In this document: positions 35,182 through 45,486 of the stretch, one piece after another
Layout of the letters: each line of letters starts with the position of its first letter
Position numbering within the stretch: position 1 is the stretch's first letter
Assembly: GCA_028095005.1 (NCBI GenBank)
Contig: CM051459.1
Span: 199,493,902-199,557,901 of the forward strand
Source of the DNA: Rhynchospora pubera
Lineage: Eukaryota > Streptophyta > Magnoliopsida > Poales > Cyperaceae
Direction: 5' to 3'
Length of the DNA stretch: 64,000 bases
Program-made: the position numbers and the translations under genes
Notes under the pieces: generated by a model
What the model saw: the letters and a program-made list of their open reading frames with translations, nothing else
Databases searched by the model: none
What the model was told of the DNA's origin: nothing

Positions 35182-36479
35182 TAATCAATTTCGATGAGCT
35201 ATATCAACAACTTTTTTTGTACGTGAGACTAAACAACTTTCAAATTAATAGGTAAAATTCCAAACATTTTTTTTACAGTTTAGATTAGATTAGGTACATA
35301 TACATAGCTTGTGTATTAAATTTGTAGCAATTTGAAACTCGATTGGTAAAATTCATTGAGCGGTATAAAAAAAAAAACTAAAGGTTTAATTTTGTCCACT
35401 TGTTCGCAGACCAAACGATTTTCTAAATTGTACCAAATTTAATGTACGATTTATATCAAAATATAAATATATGCCTATCATTTATATCTCCTCCTAAGTA
35501 AATGCAAGAGTATAAAAACATGAGTTTTCCCCTTTTTTTAAATCCAGTTCATACTAGGTGGGTTTTTTTTTTTCCGTAGGTACATGTATGATCAATCGTA
35601 ACTCGTAAGATAAGCATCCTCCAATTCTTACTACTTAGCAGTCGATGTTAAGTGTTTTAGAAAAACCTTACTAGTCCCACGTGGTTGGAATTTTGCTAAT
35701 CTTTCTTGTTTAATTGACAAAAGAATATGAATTCATTGAACCCATCGATAATTGTTTTCACGCCACAAAGGATAAAAAAATCATTAAACTTGAATTATGA
35801 AATTATAGAAATATTTTTTTAGTTGAGTTGCACTTCACATCTTTTTAATCCAATATACTTTCGTGAAATTAAACAGATCTAATATTCAAATTTCAAAATT
35901 CTAACTTTTTAATTTCAAATTTCAAATTTATGTATCTGATGGAATTTAACTCATTATGTTCATTTTCCCTTTAGCCAGATTGGTTAACTAGTGAGCTTAA
36001 CTTGCCGTGGCGCTTCTCATTTTTTGTAATAACTTTGATCGAGTAAAACTCATTATTTTATTTTGTATAGAATATTCCACGCAAAGGAAGAAATGAAAAC
36101 AATGTACTTTCGCAAATTTCGCATCAAAGTTATCTCGAAAAGCAACAAAAATAGTATGACAAAGAACACTATTTTCGTGAGATGGATTATATATGAAGAT
36201 AGCATATAAGAGCGTCCATGCTTTCATAACCTATGGTCAAATTCATTTAGCCTTCCCAGGCCTGATGCGATGTAATGATAAATTCATTGAAATAAAAAGC
36301 GTCAAGCGAGATTCAAACAAAAATAATTCATTTTATGACCACAGAGATAAGGACATTGGACTATTGAAGGAGATCAAATAACACCATTCTAACAAAAATA
36401 ATTAATTTCATGTATCGTTGTAAGAAATATAAAGAATACTCTTAAGTCTCTAATATAATTTCGAATCCTTATTCACTAA

Positions 36480-36635
36480 GGCTCCGTTTGGATGCAAAAA
36501 GAAGAAGAGAAGAAAAAAGAAGGAAAGAAAAAAAATTATAAACAATCCAAACTCTTCACAAAGTTATACACTTTCCAATATTTCTTCTCACTTTTTCCCT
36601 TCTTTCCTTCTTTCCACACCTATCCAAACGGAGCC
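36480..36635. mobile_element. MITE, GGCTCCGTTTGG family, copy 6
   Basis: This 156-bp element has perfect 14-bp ends GGCTCCGTTTGGAT/ATCCAAACGGAGCC-like and is flanked by TAA (36477-36479 and 36636-36638). Copy A lacks it at the matching place near 16554. Confidence 0.85.
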
Positions 36636-36736
36636 TAAAATAATGTTGGTATTCACTAAATAGTGTTAGGGGAGAGAGAGAGAGAGAGAGAGTTGCTGCG
36701 TACTTTGTTCTAAACTTCTAACAACGAAAATGTATA

Positions 36737-37149
36737 TGGCCTGAGTCAAAAAGTTTTGATGATGTTGGATATGGACCCCCACCTGTACCGTGGAAGGGCA
36801 TTTGTCAAATGGGTGGCCCCTTCTGCAGAAATGAAATCCAGTCCAGCGCGGGATCGTGCAGCGCAGGAATCACAGCTGTCTGATTTAATCTCAATGGCAA
36901 AGGGAGTCCCGTGCATGTAACAAGATTGATAGGCCCGAACCGTCTAAATTAAATCGGACGGTTCGTAGACTGCGCTGGACGGTCCCGCGCGGGAGCGGAT
37001 GGGGATTCCCTTCTGCAACAACAAAATTCTCATTGCACATTGGTATCTCGGTGATTTTACTCCTCAACTTGAAGGGTAGTACATGTCACCTCGAGACAAA
37101 GAATGAACATGGGACCCACTGTGCTTCCATTGCTGCACGTAATTATTAT
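36737..37149 (+). pseudogene. second subtilisin-like protease fragment
   Basis: The frame reads WPESKSFDDVGYGPPPVPWKG then CQMGG, is interrupted by the 181-bp insertion at 36828-37008, and resumes with NKILIAHWYL and an EG-stop-YMSPRDK stretch. The GHGTH region is frameshifted and contains TGA. It corresponds to the first exon region of the copy at 16617. No later exons follow, because homology ends at the palindrome cluster. Confidence 0.85.
36828..37008. mobile_element. GC-rich Mutator-type MITE inside the protease fragment
   Basis: The 9-bp duplication CCTTCTGCA flanks 181 bp (36819-36827 and 37009-37017). The ends read inward GAAATGAAATCCAGTCCAGCGCGGGA and GAATCCCCATCCGCTCCCGCGCGGGA (each named here in shortened form: both share ATCC, TCC and GCGCGGGA). 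Copy A has no insertion at this position. The 9-bp duplication indicates the Mutator superfamily. Confidence 0.75.
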
Positions 37150-37472
37150 TCTTTTTTTTTAAATAGACTCCCTAGACATTTAATAAAATTTTAGTGAAAG
37201 AAAGTTGCACAAGGTTTTTTTTTTCTTCTCAGATTTCAAAATGTACAACATATATTTTTTTAAAAAAGTTTATATTGTTTGGTTATTTGACAATCTCGGC
37301 TAAACATGGTACTCGAACAAAATTAAATGTATGTTCAGTCATGGCTGGTATGTCAGGCTTCACCGGTTCTTTTCATAGTCTCTCTTGATAGTACATAGGT
37401 CTGTGTGTAGGGAGAAGAAATTTAAATGTAGATTTCATAAGCCAATAATTTAAAAGAGTATAAATTAGCGAA

Positions 37473-37473
<1 letters not shown>

Positions 37474-37522
<49 letters not shown>
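37474..37522. repeat. TA microsatellite
   Basis: About 24 uninterrupted TA units mark the end of duplication copy B and the start of the palindrome cluster. Confidence 0.95.
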
Positions 37523-37526
<4 letters not shown>

Positions 37527-37926
37527 AAACCTATGGTGCATACTAATGTACGGAAGTTTCGGTGCATACTGATCCGAACTCTTGGATCTGTTTCAAAATG
37601 ACCGATCCAAACCATCCAATATGATCTCTCTATTGAAATCTCCTTGCCGACCAAATTTTACATTTTTTCGATATTTTTAAGTATTTTTTTCGGATTTTTT
37701 AAAACTGCTATTTTTGAACGGTTCAGAAAAAATTAGATTAGCGATTTTCTAAAATTTGAAAAAAATACTTAAAAATTTCGAAAAAATGTAAAATTTGGTC
37801 GGTAAGGAGATTATAATAGGAAGATCATATTGGACGGTTTGGATCGGTCATTTTGAAGCAGATCCAAGAGTTCGGATCAGTATGCACCGAAGCTTCCGTA
37901 CATTAGTATGCACCATAGGTTTTCTC
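37523..37926. mobile_element. palindromic element P1, about 404 bp
   Basis: The left arm (GAGAAAACCTATGGTGCATA...) is the near-perfect reverse complement of the right arm (...TATGCACCATAGGTTTTCTC), continuing through GACCGATCCAAACC to the centre near 37720. It is flanked on both sides by TA repeats. There is no coding content. Confidence 0.85.
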
Positions 37927-37938
37927 TATATATATATA

Positions 37939-38361
37939 GAGAGAGAGAATGGATTCAATCAAAGCGCTTTGACCGGAGTCTCAGTTAAACCCCGTCGGTT
38001 CTCAATTTTGAAAGTTCAGACGACCGATCCGACCCGTCAAATATGATCTCCATATTGAAATCTCTTGCTGACCAAAATTTTCATTTTTTTGAATTTTTTA
38101 AGTATTTTTTTCGGATTTTCAAAAATCGTTAATCTAATTTGTTCTGAACCCTACAAAAATTGCTGTTTTTGAAAATCCGAAAAAAATACTTAAAAAATTC
38201 AAAAAAATGAAAATTTTGGTCGGCAAGGAGATTTCAATATGGAGATCATATTTGACGGTTCGGATCGGTCGTTTGAACTTTCAAAATTGAGAACCGACGG
38301 GGTTTAACTGAGACTCCGGTCAAAGCGCTTTGATTGAAGGCTTTCTCTCTCTCTCTCTTTC
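37939..38361. mobile_element. palindromic element P2, about 420 bp
   Basis: The arms are inverted copies: AAAGCGCTTTGACCGGAGTC on the left and GACTCCGGTCAAAGCGCTTT on the right, with the inner core CGATCCG...ATATGATCTCCATATTG shared with P1. It is flanked by GA/CT and TA microsatellite. Confidence 0.85.
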
Positions 38362-38373
38362 TCTATATATATA

Positions 38374-38771
38374 GATTGGCTAAAGTATACTCCAGCATAC
38401 GGATTAAACCCGTATGCTGAAGTCGTTTCTCAAAATTTAAAATTCAAACAGTCGATCCAAACCGTTCAAGTTGTTCTCCATATAAAAACATCTTTCAAGT
38501 CCAAATTTTACATTTTTTTCGAATTTTTTTGCTATATATTATGCTATTTTAAAATTGAATGGCCAGAAATACTCCTTTACAACTCCTTTACAATGTTTTT
38601 TAAAAATAGCATAATATATAGTAAAAAAATTCGAAAAAAAATAAATTTTAGTTTCTTAGGAGATTTCAATATGGAGAACAATTTGAAAGCTTTGGATCGA
38701 CTGTATGCATTTTAGATTGTGAAAAATGACTCCAGCATACGGACTATCTATATGCTGGAGTATACTTTAGC

Positions 38772-38776
<5 letters not shown>
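38374..38776. mobile_element. palindromic element P3, about 403 bp
   Basis: The left end GATTGGCTAAAGTATACTCC and right end GGAGTATACTTTAGCCAATC are exact inverted copies. The arms also share CGATCCAAA and CTCCATAT cores with P1, P2 and P4. A CT/TA microsatellite follows. Confidence 0.85.
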
Positions 38777-38828
<52 letters not shown>

Positions 38829-38833
<5 letters not shown>

Positions 38834-39130
38834 TTTAGCTACGGTGAGTCGCGACCAAAACTCCTAGATCTAGATCAAAATGACCGATCCAAACCGTTCG
38901 ATATGATCTCCCTATTGAAATCTCCGTGCAAACCAAATTTTTTATTTTTTCGAAATTTATAAGTATATTTTTTTCGGATTTTTAAAAACTGATGTTTTTG
39001 AATGGTTCAGAACCAATTAGATTAACGATTTTCTAAAATTTCAAAAAAATACTTAAAAATTTCGAAAAAATTAAAAATTTGATCTACATAGAGATTTCAA
39101 TAAGAATATCATATTGGACGGTTTGGATCT
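38829..39130. mobile_element. palindromic element P4, truncated on the right
   Basis: The left part starts GAGTTTAGCTACGGTGAGTC after a TA run. The inner arms (GACCGATCCAAACCGTTCGA and ATATTGGACGGTTTGGATC) are inverted, but the outer right arm is missing, so the element ends in ordinary DNA near 39130. Confidence 0.75.
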
Positions 39131-40925
39131 GATGATAAAATATGATTTTAAAGTGATTTAGTTTGTATCATTATTTGTATTTTTTTATCAAAAAATGATG
39201 TAATAAATTGATTGTGTGAACTAATGAATTAGGGATAAAGTACCAATGGAATTGCTATAACGACTATAGAGACAGATCCTATCCTTACATATGAAAATAA
39301 AATGACTAAATAAAATAATTATTTCTGTATTTAATAAATCAAAATATCACTATCACGTTCTTTTGCCTTTTAGCTTCATTATCCATTTTTGTTTCAGATA
39401 CAACTTCTTTTACGTCCCTCAGCAATACCAGTACCCTCTACTCTTACCAAGCATATACCCTGGAATGAGAACCTAATCCGAAATCTGGCTTTCTAAGTGT
39501 TACTGTAAATAAACTTACACGGGTAGATTTCGATTCCAATGATTTTTATCATTTGTAAATTGTTAAATATCTTTTTAGATTAACATAAAAAATCACTTAC
39601 TGAAGGAGTATCATCGCCACCTGATCTTGCAAAATAGCTAATTCAAGGTTAGTAAAGGTCAAATGTCTTTTTCTTGAACTCAAAGTTTGTTTGTTTTAAT
39701 TAAAGATTTAATGTGTTGGCATAAATGGGAATCATTTACTGAGAAGGAGAATCTGATGGAGAAGTAAAAGTTAAGACAATATTTTGATTTCATTCTCATA
39801 GATTGTTGGACTGTTATCAGTTTTGCTCTGGAACTCGACGAGATACAGTTGAGATGCAAAGAAATTAAGGAGATTAAGAATATGAACTGCTAAAATTATT
39901 GTACCTCTATTCATTATTCCAGTATATTGGTAAGTTTTGTGATAATGTGTCAACTTTATCTTAATTATATAACAGAAATTATGTGCTTTATTTTCCAAAG
40001 GAAGGATTTTGAATACTGCTAGGGTTAGTTGGGCGTGAACTGTTTGTGAGAAAATGCTTGATTCAGGAAATTTATACAATGCGGAGAAGACTGGGAAAGT
40101 AATTCCTAGCTTTTAATAGATGGAACTTCTTGATACATAAGCCAGTCTCAGAGATACTTTTGCGTCAATTACATCGACAATACAAATTTAGACTTGTAAA
40201 TTATTGCTAAATGCAGAGACCGATATGAGATTATGTCACTTAATGCTTAACTACTTCACAATACTCTTCTTTGAGAATGATACTTTGTAAATTCACCAAT
40301 TTTGTGTCAAATTTATAATGATTACAGACATGTCCCAAACAACTATGAATAAAAAAATACACTACGATCAACGCTCAGAACAAATTTTGCCAACACGACC
40401 GAGAATGATTCCTTTTGATAAATTAGTAAGTCATGTTTGACCGTCTCCATCTCAGTTTCCCTGGATGTGGACTAAACAGTGAGTATGGTGCATTTTATCA
40501 AAATCTTCCTTGTTTGTTTCGAATCTACAATGCAGCATCCCCTTCAATATCCGCCTTGAAATGGCCAAACTATTATAGCCAAGAGTGTCCGTGAATCAGA
40601 CACAAAGCAGCGAGATTTTATGGTTGCAACAACCGAAAAAAATCTAATTAATTATACGTATGTACAAATGTACATACCCAATTCCAGACTTGCACAGCTT
40701 AATTGGTGTTTGCGAGGATCACCAGACCAAATTCAAGATCATTAAGTTTGCGAGTATAGTTCATATTAATAAATTAATATTACTTCACTTTTTTTAAACA
40801 ACACAGGTTACACAGCTAGCAAAGGTGGTAATTTTATTTTTATTCTGCGATATTGCTCTTGTGTCTACAAATCCTCAAATGCCTACCAAATGCCAAAAAC
40901 CAAAATGCCCCTTTTTGGTGCTTTT
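39131..40925. other. AT-rich intergenic DNA, nothing recognised
   Basis: No gene or repeat could be named. Its right end probably includes the minus-strand 3' UTR of the pyrophosphatase gene. Confidence 0.35.
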
Positions 40926-43900
40926 TTAAGCTAAACTCAGTTCTCCAGAAGGAACAGATCTCTTCATAAGTTTCTCCCATGACTCGTTTGTCTCCTTTAT
41001 AACCTTCAATGCATAATCCTATTAAATGAAACGAGTAAAACAAATAAAAGAAGAAATTAGATACTTAAATTAAATGGCAAATTGGCACTCTAAGCACAGT
41101 TTCTAATATTTTATGTTTCGAAAATCAATTACAACGGTTCTATTGAAGAAGATTAGGTGACAGGTTCTGAATATCATAAGGCTTAGTAAAACATGTTTTC
41201 CGCAACAAGAAACCATATTTAAATATTTACAAAACATAAAAAAAAAATCATGTGTATCTGCTTTCTGACATTTTAATTCAGACCTTATGCAAAGTTCTAC
41301 TTTAGAATGGACATATGGTCTAACTAAAAAATATTTTGGTGTTGAATATAAGCAGCTTAATTTCATAATTAAGTAGAAGCAAGTGGTCGAGTTAAGCAGC
41401 CTCTGAAGTTACCCACCTTTTAAAAGGGTACCAAATTAGAGGTAACAAAATGTATTCCAAAGAGAAATCATATTGCTTGAACATACTACGAAGTTTGAAA
41501 GCATGCTATATGGATGCTGGTATCATTGGGAAAAGGATGCCAGTTTTATTTTTTGAGACATAGCAAGTGCTCATGTGAATTATTGGAATGTCATTGTTAG
41601 CAAATGCTGACAAACAGCAGGTACTTCTTGCAATTGCTTACAAATGTTGGGGCATGTTGCAAACATTTATAATACTAGAAAAAGACGCCCTCGTATATGT
41701 GGGCAAATAAAGAAACAAAATAATGTTAGACAATAAAGACGTGTTGCGCAATCTACTCGAGATACTGGTAGATATATTGCTCAATTTGTTTCCTTATTTG
41801 ACGGAATACCAAAAAATATTATTGATTCGTCTAGCAATTGATATCCAACCATAGATCAGATCAATCGAACATCACAAACATGTGTTAACACGCTAGATCT
41901 AGCGTGTTACCACTCTTGGATCCGTACTTTTATAAGGAGTAGAGATAAAATAAAGAAAAGAATAAAAAGAATAACAAATGACCTTGCTAGCAGCCTTGTT
42001 ACCAAGACCAAACTGATTAGCTGGCTTTCCATCAGGAATCTTGTAATCTCTAAACCAGTCTCTTATTGCAGTAAGAGTTCCCTAAACAATAACATAAACA
42101 ATTATTATGCAATATAACATGACAAACTTTGAAAGGAAATATGGTTTTCTTATAGAATAATTCAAGAGTTCAACATATAAGACAAGACCAAACCAAATTC
42201 AAAAGAACAATCAGGGGAGGATTTTCCCAACAATTTCCTACCACGCCATCATACGGTATTAAATCACCACAAATCCTCCATAATGTCAAACTACAACTAC
42301 TACTTACTTTTCTCATACTGGGTCATGCCTGGTATGGATAGAACAGAAATATTGGACCTGTCACTATTCACTCCAGTAGATTCGATTGCAATTTTGTACC
42401 CAACCCCTAAACAGTAAAGTCTGGCAGTCAAGGTTCAAGTCCAAGTCCTGAATTTTAAGTACTTCACAAGACAACTTACCCGTGCATACCAACAAAACAC
42501 AGTTACTTCTCCATTTTCATTACAAGAAAAGGAATATTCCCACCAGAAGCAATATGAATGATGTAGATGAGGAAAAAGAAACCCTTTGATATTATGATTT
42601 AATTAAAGAAATGATACCTAGCATTTGATGAAAAAAGAAGGAAAACAAGAAGAACAGTACAATGTATATGACAAATGAGGTGGGTAGGGCATGCCTAAAC
42701 ATATATTCATAATGAAACATCATACTCATGCCTTCCTAAGGAAAAATTTAGGAATAGCTATTTCAAAACAATTTTTTTTCAGAATTTAATAAGAGTCATA
42801 TAAAATATATTGGATTTTGTAGGTATATTGTCTAAAAAGTCTAAAGTCTAAGCCTTTTTATCCCAAACAAGTTGGGGTAGGCTAGAAATGACACCCCGAC
42901 CCTGGTCATTTCTTGTATATATGGCTGAGTTTTTACGCTGGCTCGCCAAGCCTATCGCAAGCATGCGGGCTTGAACCCTGGATCTCTTAGAAGAGAGACT
43001 TATAGGTATATTGTGCTTCAGAAAAAAAAAATTACCAACTTCTCCAAGTACCAGTACAGAATTAGTGCATCCCTTTAACATAATACCAAGTTAGGTAGGT
43101 TTTGGACAGGAATCCTACTCACATCACTATCCAATTATTTTTAGGTCCGATCAGGTAAGGAACATATAATTTAAGAAGAAGTACCACAGTCCACAGACTT
43201 ATAGAACTATGAACCTATTGGAAAATCTAATGCTTCATGTATAATGAATAAGAAAGCTGATTTGCAAATTGCTGGCAAAAAGGACATGCTTTTTCATACC
43301 GGGAAATGCTTTTCTACATCATTGACATCATTAACAAGAGAAGCTCTGGGGTCATCCAATGAGATTGCAATAATTTTCCAATCAAGCTCTCCTTCATCTA
43401 TCATAGCTAAAGCAGCCAAGGGTTTCACCTTTAAAATCTCTCCTATCTTAGCCTTTCTGTCTCCTATCTCCACCACATCCACTATTTATCAAAAGAAAAA
43501 GAAAGGAGGAAAGGAAAATGAAGTTAATCAATAAATAAATAACATGAAATTTTTCTGTAAATGAAAATTGTTACTGAGGGTGAAACTGAGGCATAAAGTC
43601 AGCAGTCATTGTTGCAGATGCTATGCAACTGGACTGTACTATGGTTATATTTAGAGCAAGAATATACGTAATATTGATCACACAAAAATAGATGAAAAGA
43701 ACATCCAGAAAAATAGTATACCAGGGTCATTGTCCCCGAGAGCACCTTCAACTTCCACATTTGCAAAAGATGGGTCTTCCCATGTTTGAGGTAGTAATCC
43801 ATAATTCCAATTTATGTTGTACCTGACGCCAAAATTTTTTGAGGTGATAAAATAACTTCCAGAATTCAAATGCACCATCTTGGACCAATTATGAAAAAAT

Positions 43901-44661
43901 ATATAGTTTCGATTACTTTCAATTGTTCTTACAGGATGGCATTTACTTGGCCAAAATTTGCATTGACACTAGTATTATTGGAACCAGACCAGACCATCCA
44001 GTTGGACTGGGAAAGTTTGACCTGGATATCTTTCCAGTTGTATACTTCCAAGACCACATAACAGTCAAGACGAGATTAATTTACCCTAAACTCTCCACAT
44101 CTGAAAATTCAAATTTTCTCTAATTCGTGTTGATGATACTTGGAATTGTATAACAATCCAAAACCAAATAATTACAAAATCACTACAAAGCTCGGATTTC
44201 ATTCACATTTTACTAAAACACTCCTTTTTATTTCCAAATAATAAAACTTTAAAATCGGGTTCTTACGGGTAGTATCTGAGCTTGCCCTTCTTAGTATCCT
44301 GTTTAATGGGAGTATACGCCTCATCTGTGGCCACCTCCATTTTCGCACTACTCTCCTTGGGGATCTCCACGATGAAATTGAACACGTCATCTCCCAAGTG
44401 CAATGGCACATCATGCCAGGGCGACACCTTCTTCCCACCCGAGTCGAGGAAGAAAACCCTGTAATCTAGGGTTTCAGGCTGCCCCAGCTCCTCAGTCTTG
44501 AAATCGGCCTTGAGAGACGCCGAGGGGGAGGTGAAGTGGAGGTGGCGCCGCCTCTGGTGGAGGGAGATGGCGGAGGGGGTGGTGCGAGGAAGGCGGATAC
44601 GGCGGAGAGACGCCGACACGGCGGAGAAACGGACGGTGGATACAGTCGCTGCCATCGCCAT
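40926..44661 (-). CDS. PPA6: soluble inorganic pyrophosphatase, chloroplast type
   Basis: Five minus-strand exons join in phase: 44267-44661, 43722-43822, 43300-43481, 41983-42081 and 40926-41018 (870 nt, about 289 residues, close to the family's roughly 300). Every intron has GT and AG ends. Residues 1 to about 60 are rich in Ser, Arg and Ala with few acids, a chloroplast transit peptide. The mature part has WHDVPLHLGDD, FIVEIPKESSAKMEV and the family I pyrophosphatase signature DNDPVDV at residues 162-168, which spans an exon junction and holds metal-binding Asp residues. GTLTAIRDWFRDYKIPDGKP follows later. The enzyme hydrolyses pyrophosphate to two phosphates with Mg2+ and pulls biosynthetic reactions forward in the stroma. 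The ATG at 44661 is the first in the frame. The introns contain a SINE and a 24-bp palindrome. Assignment to PPA6 rests on the plastid leader and motif match. Confidence 0.93.
41886..41909. repeat. 24-bp perfect palindrome in a PPA6 intron
   Basis: TAACACGCTAGA followed by its exact reverse complement TCTAGCGTGTTA. It lies in the intron between 41018 and 41983. Function is unknown. Confidence 0.9.
42832..43002 (-). mobile_element. tRNA-derived SINE in a PPA6 intron
   Basis: A 12-bp duplication TAGGTATATTGT flanks 171 bp (42820-42831 and 43003-43014). Read on the minus strand it has a B-box-like GGGTTCAAGCCC near its head and ends with TTCTAGCCTACCCCAACTTG and TTTGGGATAAAA, the same tail as the RTE LINE at 14877-15383. 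This fits a SINE that uses RTE machinery. It is co-oriented with the host gene. Confidence 0.85.
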
Positions 44662-44770
44662 GAGAAGAGCTGAGCGAGAGTGCGAAAAGACAAATGTTCT
44701 GCTGTGTTTCTCTTTGTCTTGTCTTGTCTGTTTTGTGTTTCTTTCTTTTATTTAGTGGATATAAATAAAC
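44662..44770 (-). promoter_or_regulatory. 5' leader region of the pyrophosphatase gene
   Basis: Immediately upstream of the ATG the minus strand is rich in A and G (AAGAAACACAAAACAGACAA), typical of a plant 5' UTR. A transcription start or TATA box could not be fixed with confidence. Confidence 0.4.
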
Positions 44771-45486
44771 GCAATACTGATTCCCTTTTGCCAATAGATA
44801 TTGTTCACGTGGAGATGGGATGATGGGATGATGATTATAATTTTAATTGTGAAAATATGTAATGATTATTTTAATGTTAAAAAAAATTACAAAATAAACT
44901 GGAATAGTTTCAGGTTTCAATTAGTTGTAAGCCAAGTACAATAGTATAGCTACTGTTGAGATGAGAATTAATATTGAAAATATAATAATAGTATTAATTT
45001 GTAGTTGGTTTATGGTCGATGAATGTAGAGTTATAACTGAGTGCCTACAGTTGAAATAAGAATTATTAGCTATAAATATATAAATGATATGAAATTTATT
45101 CAAAATTTTATCATATTATTGATATAGTAAAAAAAATTACTTAATATGATTGTAGAGATGAATGAGCTTTCTCATTCTTAATATGGGATTACCCATGATT
45201 AGAATAATGATTCTTTAACAATCTAGAATTTTCAAACGCTGTACAATAAAATTAATTAGATAAATTTTAAAATTATTACTAAAGTAATTGAAATTTTATA
45301 ATTAATAATCCTAAAACGATTAAATGAATAACTATATAGAAACTTATTCGAAATCGAAATCTTTTAATTTGTGTAGTATTCACAATTAATGTACATGATT
45401 CTAGCAAAATCAAACCTTGAGTATACTAAAATTTAGAATAAAAACAACTCAAATTCTAATAGAAATAATAATAAATATTAATTTAT
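44771..45486. other. very AT-rich intergenic DNA, nothing recognised
   Basis: There is no feature apart from short A/T runs between the pyrophosphatase promoter and the LTR-like region. Confidence 0.35.

Larger units (their letters stand above)
33330..37470. repeat. segmental duplication, copy B
   Basis: It matches copy A (about 14150-17320) in direct orientation, roughly 19 kb away. It has its own insertions: the element at 33482, an inverted-repeat MITE at 34901, a MITE at 36480 and a GC-rich element at 36828. It lacks the four insertions of copy A. Homology ends at the TA microsatellite near 37474. Confidence 0.85.

Noticed and set aside
42970..43002. tRNA gene suggested by a B-box-like GGTTCAAGCCC
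   Set aside because: No cloverleaf could be folded, and the flanking duplication with RTE-like tail shows it is a SINE head.
44498..44755. Plus-strand frame opposite the first pyrophosphatase exon
   Set aside because: Antisense shadow of the Arg/Ser-rich transit peptide region.
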